Source: WLND01 sp040398845
Lineage (GTDB): Bacteria > Actinomycetota > Actinomycetes > S36-B12
Reading direction: 5' to 3'
NCBI GenBank assembly: GCA_040398845.1
Contig: JBBATH010000004.1
Coordinates: 124,001 to 188,000, forward strand
Length of the DNA stretch: 64,000 bases
Shown: piece after piece, positions 49,582 through 58,233 of the stretch
Position numbering within the stretch: the first letter of the stretch is position 1
Layout: each line of letters starts with the position of its first letter
Notes under the pieces: generated by a model
The model's input: the letters and a program-made list of their open reading frames with translations, nothing else
What the model was told of the DNA's origin: nothing
Databases searched by the model: none
Position numbers and translations under genes: made by a program

Positions 49582-50697
49582 TTGTGGCGGGCCTTGGGCG
49601 AGGCGCAGAGCAAGTGCGAGCACGTGGCAGGAGCGCCGCTCCCCCCACACCTCGCGGAGGAACTCAGCGCCATCTACATGGCCAAGGGGGTCCACGCCAC
49701 CACCGCAATCGAGGGCAACACGCTTTCCGAACAAGAGGTGGCCGACATCCTCGCCGGGACAGCCGACCTGCCACCCTCCCGCGAATACCAGAAAGTCGAG
49801 ATCAAGAATGTTGCTGCCACCCTGGTCAGCATCGACGAGGCCATTAAGAACGGACAAGCACTTCACCTGACGGTCGAGTCAGTGACGGCACTCAACCTGC
49901 AGATCCTCCAGGGCACCGAACATGAGCCCAACGCGAAACCAGGCCGGTTTCGGCTCCATCAGGTGGTCATCGGACGCTACCGGGCCGCGCCGTCCGAGGA
50001 CGTCGAATACCTGCTGGACCGTCTACTTACGTGGATCAACCGCGAGACCCTTGAGAATTCCGATACGGATACGCAGTTCGCAAACGCCGTCATCGGAGCC
50101 GTCACGGCCCACGTCTACTTTGCCTGGATCCACCCCTTCGGGGACGGAAACGGACGCACTGCCCGCCTCATCGAAGCCCTCATCCTGGCGCGTTCTGGTC
50201 TGGTACCACTTCCGGCAATCAACCTCCTGAGCGATCACTACAACAAGACCCGGGACCGATACCGGCGAATGTTTGATGAAGCACGGGCGGCCAACGACAT
50301 CACCTCCTTCATCCTCTACGCGGTCGAAGGCTACTTGGACGGTCTCCGGGGACAGGTGGAACAAATCCGACACGTCACGCTGCGAACATCGTGGGTGAAC
50401 TATGTCCATGAACGGATGTCCGAGGAGCCCGAGGGCGCGACCCGGCGCCGGCGACGGGACCTCGTATTGGCCCTATCGTGCACGGGAATCGTGAAGCGCG
50501 CTGCCATCAGTCAACTCAACGCCCCGCTTGCAGCCGCCTACGCCGTCAAGGGCGAGAAGACCATATCCCGAGACCTCAACCGGCTCGTCAGTCTCGGACT
50601 CGTCGTGCGCGTGGGACGTCATCACGTTCGGGCCAACAGCCAAGTTATGGAGGCCTTCCTGCCTCGCAAGGCAGACCCGCCGGAGCTCGCGGACTGA
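49582..50697 (+). CDS. Fic-domain protein (AMPylase family) with N-terminal inhibitory helix and C-terminal winged helix
   Basis: 371 residues from TTG 49582. The Fic motif HPFGDGNGRTAR is complete, with catalytic His, the phosphate-binding Asp/Gly and Arg. The inhibitory motif (S/T)xxxE(G/N) is present upstream as TTAIEGN, so this is an autoinhibited class II Fic enzyme that would transfer AMP (or another group) to a target. A C-terminal winged helix (about 290-365) suggests DNA binding. The start is doubtful: no ribosome site precedes TTG 49582, and the same frame continues upstream to 49516 as LYEKSHQFRTFTYPNHLDRQ, which looks like genuine Fic N-terminus without an initiator codon. It may have lost its start. 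Confidence 0.85.
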   Translation: MWRALGEAQSKCEHVAGAPLPPHLAEELSAIYMAKGVHATTAIEGNTLSEQEVADILAGTADLPPSREYQKVEIKNVAATLVSIDEAIKNGQALHLTVESVTALNLQILQGTEHEPNAKPGRFRLHQVVIGRYRAAPSEDVEYLLDRLLTWINRETLENSDTDTQFANAVIGAVTAHVYFAWIHPFGDGNGRTARLIEALILARSGLVPLPAINLLSDHYNKTRDRYRRMFDEARAANDITSFILYAVEGYLDGLRGQVEQIRHVTLRTSWVNYVHERMSEEPEGATRRRRRDLVLALSCTGIVKRAAISQLNAPLAAAYAVKGEKTISRDLNRLVSLGLVVRVGRHHVRANSQVMEAFLPRKADPPELAD

Positions 50698-50794
50698 CAC
50701 CCTCCTTCGAAGATGCACTTGCCTTTTGCAGTGACACTTGTCGCCGCGCACGCCTGCGTCATTCCGGGCGACCCTCGCGCAAGGAGTGCCTCGG

Positions 50795-51040
50795 TCAGGA
50801 GCGCTGGGAATCCCTCATCACGGCCAATTCCGCCGACAGGCTCGGCCCGGCTTCAGGCGCAGGGAGGTCTCGAATGTCGCGACTGGGTGGACGTGCTCGG
50901 CCGGATTCGATCATCAATTGGAGGCTCGAGGTCAGGATCGGGATCAGCTGCGTAACAGGACGGCCTCGATCCGTAATCGACACGATCTCGCCGCCGGCCA
51001 CATCTGCGACCACCGCGGGGGCGTTCTGCTTCAGTGCCCA
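50795..51040 (-). pseudogene. 5'-truncated vapB-type antitoxin copy
   Basis: About 80 residues closely matching the antitoxin at 48779: ALKQNAPAVVADVAGGEI, ITDRGRPVTQLIPI and SGRARPPSRDIRDLPAPEAG are near-identical, ending normally. The homology stops abruptly before ALKQN, so the initiator and first seven or so residues are replaced by unrelated sequence with no good in-frame start. No toxin gene follows; the only related toxin piece is the fragment at 49227, beyond the Fic gene. Confidence 0.75.
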
Positions 51041-51063
51041 TGGGACGGCGGCGATTCGGCCGA

Positions 51064-51699
51064 TCAACCTATGTTCTGCGGGTTCTCCCTGACGCGAGCG
51101 TCGATGAGCACGTTGTGGCCGGCGAAGAACTGGTAACAGAACCAGACCGCCAACGGGATTCCGAGGATCAGGCCGCACACGGAGAGGCTCACGACGTTTG
51201 ACAGGACGAGGAGGGTCACAAGAAGACCGGCCGAACGGAGCATCGCCCTAGCTGCCACGGGGGCCGCGGCATCGCGGTCCTTGATGACCTCGTTGATGAT
51301 CAGCGCCTCGATCACGATCGCCGCGATGACCGCAAGCAAGCCCAGGACCCCGGTGAGCAGGGACAGCACGATGGCAGCACCAACGGCGATCACCGTTCCC
51401 CAGAAGTACTGCTCTAGGTTGGCACCCGCTCGCCCGGACAGGGTCCGATACATCCGCATCGCCTTTTAGAGCCACACCATAAAGTAGATGCCGAACGTAA
51501 TGGTGCTGAGGAACGTCATCATGCCGACGTCGACTCGACCCAGCTCAAGGAAAGCACCCCTCGGCGAGTCGGCCCGGACCGGACCGGACCGAACCGGCAG
51601 ATTATCCGGAGGACCAGGAACCAGCGTGGGCGCCCCGCAGGCCATGTAGACTTGCAAGGATTGATGCTGAACCTCCGAGCCACACTTCGGACAAAACAC
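51064..51699 (-). pseudogene. Zinc-ribbon DUF4234-like membrane protein split by an in-frame TAA
   Basis: One frame from ATG 51699 to 51064 with a single stop, TAA, at 51468-51466. The 5' part starts MFCPKCGSEV and ends FGIYFMVWL; the 3' part continues MYRTLSGRAGANLEQYFWG and has about three membrane segments ending in AVWFCYQFFAGHNVLID. In DUF4234 proteins the GIY...WLY segment is continuous, so the stop interrupts one domain. The second zinc-ribbon pair is also damaged: YMACG where CxxCG is expected. Both facts point to a decaying gene. Confidence 0.75.
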
Positions 51700-51905
51700 G
51701 ATGGCCCCCTCAAGAGCTGCCGCACCCTACGACAACGAAGGCTGCTGGAGCAAGACGGGCTAGGTCAGGCGGGCGCCTCCGACGGCACCGGTCGTCGCTC
51801 AGGTGCGCGGTGATGAGTGGCACGCTCGGCGGATGCGCCCCGCGAAGGTTGGAGCCATTGCCTGGGAGCGAGTTCCGACGCGGGTCAGGTCCATGCTCAG
51901 TTCTG
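51700..51905. other. Intergenic region between the broken zinc-ribbon gene and the second ABC operon
   Basis: 206 bases with no gene, hairpin or repeat that I can support. It follows the last gene (permease) of the ribose-type transporter operon, so a terminator would be expected, but no stem followed by a T-run is visible. Confidence 0.4.
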
Positions 51906-52856
51906 CTAGGTCGTGCGTCGCCGCCTGCCGTAGGCCTCGATGCCGAGTGCAAAGAGGATCACCAAGCCCTGAACGATCCGCTGCACCACCGGGTCGATGC
52001 CGTTGAGATTGAACCCATTGCCGAGGAAGGCGATGAAGAAGACACCGACAACCGTTCGCCATATCGCACCGTAGCCACCGGCGATCGATGTTCCGCCGAC
52101 CACGATCGCCGCGATCACGGTGAAGACCAGACTGAAGTCGTCGCTCGCCTGAGCGGTGAGGGTTCGGATGGCGTTCAGCGAGCCAGCAAGTCCCGCGGCC
52201 ATGCCGCCGAGGATGAACGCCAGCGCGATGACACGGTCGACCGGCACGCCCGCCAGGCGGGCAGCCTCCTGATTGCCGCCCACAGCGAATACATACCGGC
52301 CGAAGCGGGTCCGGTGAAGGAGTACCCCGGCGATGCCGATACATACGATGGCGATCCAGGTTGATGACGTGATGCCGAGAACCTTGGTCGTGGCAAGGGC
52401 ACGCATGGTCGAGTCGGGCAGTCGGAGGATGGATCCGTCCGAGACGAGATACGCGATGCCGAAGATCACCAAGGACGTCGCAAGCGTCACAATGAATGAG
52501 TTGATCTGGGCTTTCGAAACGATCAGGCCATTGATCAGACCGATGATGCACCCGACAACGGCCCCGACCAACAGCATGAGCAGCCCGGATTGAACATGCT
52601 CCGCAACGCGAATGGCCACGAGCGGGGCAAGGATGAAGGTTGCCGAAAGGGATATGTCAAAGCCACCGGCGATCAGGGTGATGGTGGCGAAGACCGCGAC
52701 GATGAGCACGATCGCGTTCTGGTCAAGGACATTCGACAGATTGGTGCCGCTGCGGAACGCCGGCGTGGTCACGGCAAGCAGCAGGAACAGGATGACAGTC
52801 GCCCACACGATCCCGTACTCGCCGAGGACATTAACGATACGTCGACTCGGATTCAC
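51906..52856 (-). CDS. Ribose-type (CUT2) ABC importer permease
   Basis: 316 residues, about ten hydrophobic helices, of the RbsC/branched-chain permease family. Seen: VTTPAFRSGTNLSNVLDQNA, IVLIVAVFATITLIAGGFDISLS (shortened to family motif GGFDLSV), GAVVGCIIGLINGLIVSKA, and VVGGTSIAGGYGAIWRTVVG, where GGTSxxGG is the family signature. It forms the homodimeric channel. GTG start overlaps the ATPase gene by 4 bases. Last gene of the transporter set. Confidence 0.92.
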   Translation of the reverse strand: MNPSRRIVNVLGEYGIVWATVILFLLLAVTTPAFRSGTNLSNVLDQNAIVLIVAVFATITLIAGGFDISLSATFILAPLVAIRVAEHVQSGLLMLLVGAVVGCIIGLINGLIVSKAQINSFIVTLATSLVIFGIAYLVSDGSILRLPDSTMRALATTKVLGITSSTWIAIVCIGIAGVLLHRTRFGRYVFAVGGNQEAARLAGVPVDRVIALAFILGGMAAGLAGSLNAIRTLTAQASDDFSLVFTVIAAIVVGGTSIAGGYGAIWRTVVGVFFIAFLGNGFNLNGIDPVVQRIVQGLVILFALGIEAYGRRRRTT

Positions 52857-54355
52857 GTGTCTCTCCCTGCAATGGTGAACGCGGCGTTCATGATCTGCTC
52901 CTCAGTGGCGGTGCTGCCGTCGAATTCCGCGACGACCCTTCCCTCGTGCATAACAATCACGCGATGCGCCAAGCCGAGCACCTCCTCGGTCTCCGACGAG
53001 ACCATGAGGATCCCCATCCCTCGCTCGGCGAGCGAGACGAGGAGGTCGTAGATGGCGCGCTTTGCTGCGACGTCAACGCCGCGCGTTGGCTCGTCGGCGA
53101 GGAGGAGGACCGGATCCTCGACGAGGGCCCGGGCGAAGAGCACCTTCTGCTGGTTTCCGCCGGACAACGACGTGACCGGCGTTGTGACCTTTTCCGTTCG
53201 CACACCAACTGCCTCGACCGAAGTCTCGGCTTGCTCCAGCGCGGCACTCGGCGAGACGAGTCCAAAGGACCCCAAGTTTCGAAGGTGCGGCATCGTGATG
53301 TTCCACTCCACCGACATGTTGAGGAACAGACCCTGCTCCTTGCGTGACTCCGGTATGAGCGCGAGGCCGCTTCGCAGGGCCTCCGCCGGGTTGCGAGGCG
53401 CGAAGGCATTGCCCACCAATGTCATTGACCCGGAGTCTGCCGGCACATCGCCGAACACCGTGTGAAGGACCTCACTGCGGCCGGAGCCCACCAGCCCGGT
53501 GATCACGACGATTTCACCCTCGCAAACAACGAGGTCGACACCCGCGAACGCCGATCCCCTCGTCAGGCCCTGTACTGAGAGGAGTTCCTTCGCACCTGCG
53601 CCGGGAATCCTTCGAGGCGGGAAGTTCGCACTGAACGAACGCCCGGTCATGCCCTCGATGAGCGATTCCTCGGTCTCATCAGCCACTCGCGAGGTTCGAA
53701 TGATCTCGCCATCGCGCATCACCGTCACGACGTCGGCGATGTCAAGTACTTCAGTGAGGAAGTGCGACACGAAAATCACGGTGCGTCCAGCATCGGCAAG
53801 CCGGCGAGTGAGCGACTTGAGCGCGGCCGTCTCAACACCAGTGAGTCGTGCGGTCGGTTCATCCATAACGATCACGCCGGCATCACGCGCCACAGCGCGA
53901 AGGATCTCTACTTTCTGGCGATCGCTAATCGGAAGGCCTCCGACGGCCACATCCGCGGGGACGCTGATCCCGGTGTCAGCGACGAGTGCGGCGAAGCGTC
54001 GATCGAGTGCCTTCTTTCGCACGAATGGACCCGAGTGGTCCTCAATGCCGAGGTAGACATTCTCGACAACAGATCGCGCCGGCACCAAGGAGAGTTCCTG
54101 CGCCATCATCGTGACGCCCACCTCGAGCGCCTGGCGGGGCGAGTTGAGTGACACAGCTCGCCCCGCTAGGATGTAATCACCGCTGTCGGGCTGGATGACG
54201 CCCGCAATGACCTTGCCGAGTGTCGACTTTCCCGCACCGTTTTCTCCCACGAGGGCGTGAACGGTACCGCGCTCGATGGTCAGGTCCACAGCAAGGAGGG
54301 CCTGCGTTCCACCGAAACGCTTGGAGATGCCTGTCAACTCGACAACAGCGGCCAT
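52853..54355 (-). CDS. Ribose-type (CUT2) ABC importer ATPase, double domain
   Basis: 500 residues with two fused nucleotide-binding domains, as in RbsA/MglA. First domain: GENGAGKSTLGKVI, signature region GGLPISDRQKVEILRAVA, MDEPTARLTGVE. Second domain has degenerate Walker A GLVGSGRSEVLHTV and intact LSGGNQQKVLFARAL and LADEPTRGVDVAAK. Start placed at ATG 54355, 8 bases after the binding-protein stop; the frame is open to 54448 but lies inside that gene. It powers uptake of a sugar- or nucleoside-like compound. Confidence 0.93.
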   Translation of the reverse strand: MAAVVELTGISKRFGGTQALLAVDLTIERGTVHALVGENGAGKSTLGKVIAGVIQPDSGDYILAGRAVSLNSPRQALEVGVTMMAQELSLVPARSVVENVYLGIEDHSGPFVRKKALDRRFAALVADTGISVPADVAVGGLPISDRQKVEILRAVARDAGVIVMDEPTARLTGVETAALKSLTRRLADAGRTVIFVSHFLTEVLDIADVVTVMRDGEIIRTSRVADETEESLIEGMTGRSFSANFPPRRIPGAGAKELLSVQGLTRGSAFAGVDLVVCEGEIVVITGLVGSGRSEVLHTVFGDVPADSGSMTLVGNAFAPRNPAEALRSGLALIPESRKEQGLFLNMSVEWNITMPHLRNLGSFGLVSPSAALEQAETSVEAVGVRTEKVTTPVTSLSGGNQQKVLFARALVEDPVLLLADEPTRGVDVAAKRAIYDLLVSLAERGMGILMVSSETEEVLGLAHRVIVMHEGRVVAEFDGSTATEEQIMNAAFTIAGRDT

Positions 54356-54362
54356 GCCTTGC

Positions 54363-55439
54363 CTAGCCCGCCCACTGGGCGGTGTAATCGCCCACGTTTG
54401 CGGAGGTGATCTTGCCGCCGTTCGGGAAATCGAGCAGCGGATTGACACCGCCAGTGATGGTTCCGTCGCGCAATGCGGCGATCATCGCAAGGATGGCCTT
54501 CTCACCCTCGGTGCCCGGTGCGCCGAAGACGTCACCGAACCACGTTCCGCCGGCAACAGCATCAAGTGCTGCCTGCGAGCCGCCGAACCCGATGAGCTTG
54601 ATCTTGGAGATCAGCCCGGCGTCCTCCACTGCGAGCTGGGCACCTTGAATCGCCTGATCGGGACCGGTGATGACGTTGATCTCCGGGTTCTTCTGCAGCA
54701 TGTCCTGAGTGCCCTTCATGGCGACATCAGGTCCGAGGTACTGGCTCTCGCCCTCCGCGACAACCTTGATGTTCGGGCTGCCCTTTGTTGCCTCATCGAA
54801 GCCCAGCCGAACAGCGGTGTCGAGGGGGGTTCCCTTGATGCCGAAGAAGTACCCGACATTGCACGGATCGAGATCCGCGCACGCCTCGACCGCGAGCTCG
54901 CCGAGCAATGTGCCACTCGCCTTCGGGGGAACGAGCACCGAGGCCGACGGCCCGTCGAACTGCGGGTCGGAGGTGTCGAGCTGGTCACCGATGATCTGGT
55001 TGAGGATGACCACCTTGAGGCCGGCGTCGATCGCCTGCTGCAGGTCGGGGATCAATGCGGCCCCGTCGAGGCCGGCGATGATGATGCCCTTGTAGTCGCC
55101 GGCGGCGATGACGTCTTGAATCTGCTTTGCGGCCTCGCCGGGCTTGAACTGGGCATCGAACTCAGTGATCTCGATCCCCTCGGGGGCCGCGATCGCCTGC
55201 ATCGACTTGAGCGACGACTGCAGCCAGGTGTTTGCGGAACTTGCACTGAGGTAGGCCACCTTGCCGCCGATAGCAGCGGGCGCTGATTCAGCTGGGGCCG
55301 AGCTTGCCGCGGGGGCGGCGCTTGCAGGTTGAGCGGAGGACTCGCTGCTGCTGGAAGAACCGCCGCAAGCAGTGAGGAGCAGTGCAGCTGCCCCCACCGT
55401 TGCGATGAGCACAGCGGGCGTCGTCTTGAGTCGTGCCAT
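54363..55439 (-). CDS. Ribose-type ABC substrate-binding lipoprotein
   Basis: 358 residues. Lipoprotein signal with LLLTAC (Cys about 25) and a Ser/Ala/Glu-rich linker, then a periplasmic-binding-protein-1 (type I) fold: KVAYLSASSANTWLQSSLKS, KGIIIAGLDGAALIPDLQQA, GPDQAIQGAQLAVEDAG, and KLIGFGGSQAALDAV. Family members bind ribose, other sugars, autoinducers or purine nucleosides. The AGGAAGG ribosome site stands 7 bases before the ATG. First gene of a three-gene transporter operon with a long palindrome upstream. Confidence 0.92.
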   Translation of the reverse strand: MARLKTTPAVLIATVGAAALLLTACGGSSSSSESSAQPASAAPAASSAPAESAPAAIGGKVAYLSASSANTWLQSSLKSMQAIAAPEGIEITEFDAQFKPGEAAKQIQDVIAAGDYKGIIIAGLDGAALIPDLQQAIDAGLKVVILNQIIGDQLDTSDPQFDGPSASVLVPPKASGTLLGELAVEACADLDPCNVGYFFGIKGTPLDTAVRLGFDEATKGSPNIKVVAEGESQYLGPDVAMKGTQDMLQKNPEINVITGPDQAIQGAQLAVEDAGLISKIKLIGFGGSQAALDAVAGGTWFGDVFGAPGTEGEKAILAMIAALRDGTITGGVNPLLDFPNGGKITSANVGDYTAQWAG

Positions 55440-55521
55440 GGGTATTCCTTCCTGTTGGGCTGCAGAACCAGCCTGTTTCCATGCAACGCTAGGTCCGTGA
55501 CAATCATCTAGGAATGGACTT

Positions 55522-55553
55522 TTTGCCTACTTAGATAGCTATACATAGGCAAA
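55522..55553. promoter_or_regulatory. Operator-like palindrome upstream of the second ABC operon
   Basis: Perfect 8-base arms TTTGCCTA (55522-55529) and TAGGCAAA (55546-55553) enclose a 16-base AT-rich core that itself contains ATAGCTAT (55535-55542). It lies between the PucR gene stop and the binding-protein gene, about 83 bases before its ATG. Candidate site for the PucR-type regulator; no T-run follows in either direction, so a terminator is less likely. Confidence 0.5.
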
Positions 55554-55556
55554 CTG

Positions 55557-57218
55557 CTACCCACTCCTGCTAGCGGTGCGCCCGGGAGCATCACCGGCCT
55601 TGAGTTTCGCCACCCGGCACGCCAACTGAACGGCCAATCGCTCCTCCGGCTCCTCGAGATTCACCGTCAGTAGCGTTCGCAACCGCTCAACGCGGTTAAT
55701 GACCGTATTGCGGTGGACGCCGAGCACGGCAGCCGTGAGGGTCGCGGACGACTCGGAATCGAGGTACGTCTCCAATGTCGCGAGCAACTGGCCGTCGGCA
55801 TCGTTGTCTGTGACCGGCGCCAGCAGCGACGTGGCGAAGGCCGCGAACGACTCCGATGCATACCAGCCCAAGAGGATGCGACGTACGCCAAGGGCATCGA
55901 TGTGCTGGACCCCCGATCGCCCGCCTGCAGCCTGCGCGACAACGGATGCCTCCTTCGCCTCGCTCAGGCTCGCCTGCAAGCCGTTGAGACCCTGATAGGA
56001 CCGCCCGAGTCCGCCATGCAGGTGCAGCCTGGGTGCACGGTCCACCACGAGTTCAACGGCGCGCCCAAGGTTCTCGGTCAACAAGGCCAGTTGCTCCGGT
56101 GTTGGTTCCTTCAGATGCGACACCCATAGCGTCCATCCGTCAGGTCGCTCAATGAGCGGTCCGCGGAGTTCAGCCTCGACGAGTTGCCGGTTGAGATCCT
56201 CGGTGAGCACGAGGACGCGCAGCGGGTCGGCCTCGCCGGAGGCTTGGAGGATGATCCCGGTGCACCAGCCGTCGACGTGCCAGCCGAGGGTGGCGAGTTG
56301 GCGCCTGAGAGGTCCCTCCGCCCTCTCGGACGAGTCGAGAATCAAACTCAGGATCCCCAGCCGAAATCGTGCGTCACGCTCACGCTGGAGCCGGTCTTGG
56401 ACCATGCGCGAGGACACATACCAACCGGACATGAGCAGAAGATCCGAAACTAGAGATGTCTCAGCAGCCGTCGGCGTGCGGAGGCGCGCCGTCAGCCAGA
56501 AGGAGGCTTGCTCATTCGGGGCCAGGGTCAGGGGCCGAGTCACTATAGTGTCGTCACCCTCAAACACCTCAATGGGGACCTGGAGCACCTCCCCCCAGTC
56601 ACTCGGCACCGCAGCGGGGTCTCCGAGGATGACGCTCCCCTCCGGCCCGGTCAGGGCGAGCGGTCCCGGGAAGGAGGTCGCGATCGACTCGAAGGCCCGG
56701 TCGAGGGTCGTTCTGGTGCCGGCCGCATCGAGGTGCTCGAGGAGGGTGAGCAGCAGGTCGCTGCGCGCAACATTGGGTTGCTTGACGACGCCTCGCAGTC
56801 CTTCGGCCAGTCGCAGGACCTCGGCCTCAGGCTCGAGGATCAATGGGAGCCGGAGCTTGTCCGCCAGTTTCAATGCCGACACCGGCACGATCATCCGCTG
56901 CGCACACAGGACAACGGCACTGGCGCCGCTCTCGCTCGCGACCCGGATCGCGACGTCAACCTGGTAGTTGTCCGAGACGAGCGTTCGGCCATCGAAGACA
57001 ACGAGCGCGCCGGCCGCGATTCGGTCCCCCTTGACACGCGATTCGAGGCCGAGTGCGGTGACGTCAACGACGTGCCCGTCGAGTCCGGAGTCGCCGGCGA
57101 GCAGAACAACAGACTTGCTCCAAGGCGCCGCGCCGAGAAGCTGCCGCACAGTGACGGCCGCAAGATCTGCGTTCCTGCGCGATGAACTGAGCCTGGAATC
57201 CCCAGCTCTCATGCTCAT
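55557..57218 (-). CDS. PucR-family transcriptional regulator
   Basis: 553 residues. N-terminal PucR sensory domain (TVRQLLGAAPWSKSVVLLAG, VVDVTALGLESRVKGDRIAAG), a central GGDEF-like CdaR domain (about 290-430), and a C-terminal helix-turn-helix TLETYLDSESSATLTAAVLG / VHRNTVINRVERL typical of PucR/CdaR. In Bacillus PucR responds to purine-breakdown compounds such as allantoin. Located between the catabolic genes and the transporter, both likely targets. Its start is only 5 bases from the dipeptidase stop, so it may be transcribed with the catabolic genes upstream. Confidence 0.9.
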   Translation of the reverse strand: MSMRAGDSRLSSSRRNADLAAVTVRQLLGAAPWSKSVVLLAGDSGLDGHVVDVTALGLESRVKGDRIAAGALVVFDGRTLVSDNYQVDVAIRVASESGASAVVLCAQRMIVPVSALKLADKLRLPLILEPEAEVLRLAEGLRGVVKQPNVARSDLLLTLLEHLDAAGTRTTLDRAFESIATSFPGPLALTGPEGSVILGDPAAVPSDWGEVLQVPIEVFEGDDTIVTRPLTLAPNEQASFWLTARLRTPTAAETSLVSDLLLMSGWYVSSRMVQDRLQRERDARFRLGILSLILDSSERAEGPLRRQLATLGWHVDGWCTGIILQASGEADPLRVLVLTEDLNRQLVEAELRGPLIERPDGWTLWVSHLKEPTPEQLALLTENLGRAVELVVDRAPRLHLHGGLGRSYQGLNGLQASLSEAKEASVVAQAAGGRSGVQHIDALGVRRILLGWYASESFAAFATSLLAPVTDNDADGQLLATLETYLDSESSATLTAAVLGVHRNTVINRVERLRTLLTVNLEEPEERLAVQLACRVAKLKAGDAPGRTASRSG

Positions 57219-57222
57219 TCCA

Positions 57223-58233
57223 TCATGATGTCACTGCCGGAAGTAGTTCTGCGAGGCGCCGCCTGAGGGTGCCCGAGTTCACCCACGCAGCGTCCTCCTC
57301 ACCGAGTGCATCGACGAGCATGGCGCCTAGCCCGGCGAGATCACCGGGTCGCTGGACATCGTCGAGCATCGGGATAGCCGTGAGGTCGATGAGCGCACCA
57401 CCGAGGATCGGATCGACGATCGGCATGAGGTCGGCCATGAAGTCCGGCCCGAGCCCGACCCGATCGGCGCCAAGGATTCTCATCGCATGCTGCACGTGTG
57501 CGATGAGATCAGCAGATGTCGCCGAATCCGCAAGGAACGGGGCGAAGGCATTGATTGCAACGAAACCGCCATGCTCGCCAATCGCGCGGATCTGGCGATC
57601 CGTGAGGTTGCGGGGGTGATCCTGAAGAGCCCGGCAGGAGGAATGGCTGGCGATGAGCGGCGCCGTGGTGATCGAGTCCACGTGCCAGAACCCGTTCTCT
57701 GAGAGGTGACTGACATCCAGAATGATGCCAAGGCGAGACATTTCCTGGACAGCGTCGATGCCCAGACCCGTCAGCCGGCCTCCCGTATCGCGCTCCCCGA
57801 CGCCATCGGCCAGCATTGTCCGGCGATTCCAGGTGAGGGACACCATACGTACGCCCGCCTGAAACATCGTCCGAACGAGGGCAATATTGCTCCCAAACGA
57901 CTCGCCGCCCTCAAGGGCGAGGACGAGCGCGATGCGCCCGCAGTCGATGGCTCGTTCGATGTCAGCACCCGTCAGGCAAATGGCGACGTCGTCAGGGTGT
58001 TGCCTGGCGATCTGCCATGCCTCGTCAAGGAGGAGGAGGGTCCGGCGGAGTGCGCCTTCACCGACGTACTGCTCCTCAACGAAAACCGGAAGAACCTGAA
58101 GAACGACACCACCGTCGCGTAGTTGCGGAAGCCAGAAATCCCCGAAGGGGTCCGATTGTCCCCTCTCGCGCCGGTGCAGGCACGGGATGAGGAGGTCGTT
58201 ATGGCAGTCCGCCATCGCCAGTTGTCCGCTCAT
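57223..58233 (-). CDS. M19 membrane-dipeptidase-family peptidase
   Basis: 336 residues of the zinc-dependent renal-dipeptidase family. Metal ligands are visible: HND in DCHNDLLIP (about 11-13), Glu in LALEGGES, His in DVSHLSENG and His in ASHSSCRALQDHPRN. Bacterial members hydrolyse dipeptides, often with a D-residue at the C-terminal side, and related enzymes act on cyclic or beta-lactam substrates. No signal peptide. ATGA overlap with the NTF2-like gene. In this cluster it may open a dipeptide-like intermediate. Confidence 0.92.
   Translation of the reverse strand: MSGQLAMADCHNDLLIPCLHRRERGQSDPFGDFWLPQLRDGGVVLQVLPVFVEEQYVGEGALRRTLLLLDEAWQIARQHPDDVAICLTGADIERAIDCGRIALVLALEGGESFGSNIALVRTMFQAGVRMVSLTWNRRTMLADGVGERDTGGRLTGLGIDAVQEMSRLGIILDVSHLSENGFWHVDSITTAPLIASHSSCRALQDHPRNLTDRQIRAIGEHGGFVAINAFAPFLADSATSADLIAHVQHAMRILGADRVGLGPDFMADLMPIVDPILGGALIDLTAIPMLDDVQRPGDLAGLGAMLVDALGEEDAAWVNSGTLRRRLAELLPAVTS

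Noticed and set aside
55522..55553. Intrinsic terminator after the PucR gene
   Set aside because: The arms are AT-rich and no T-run follows on the minus strand; an operator fits better.
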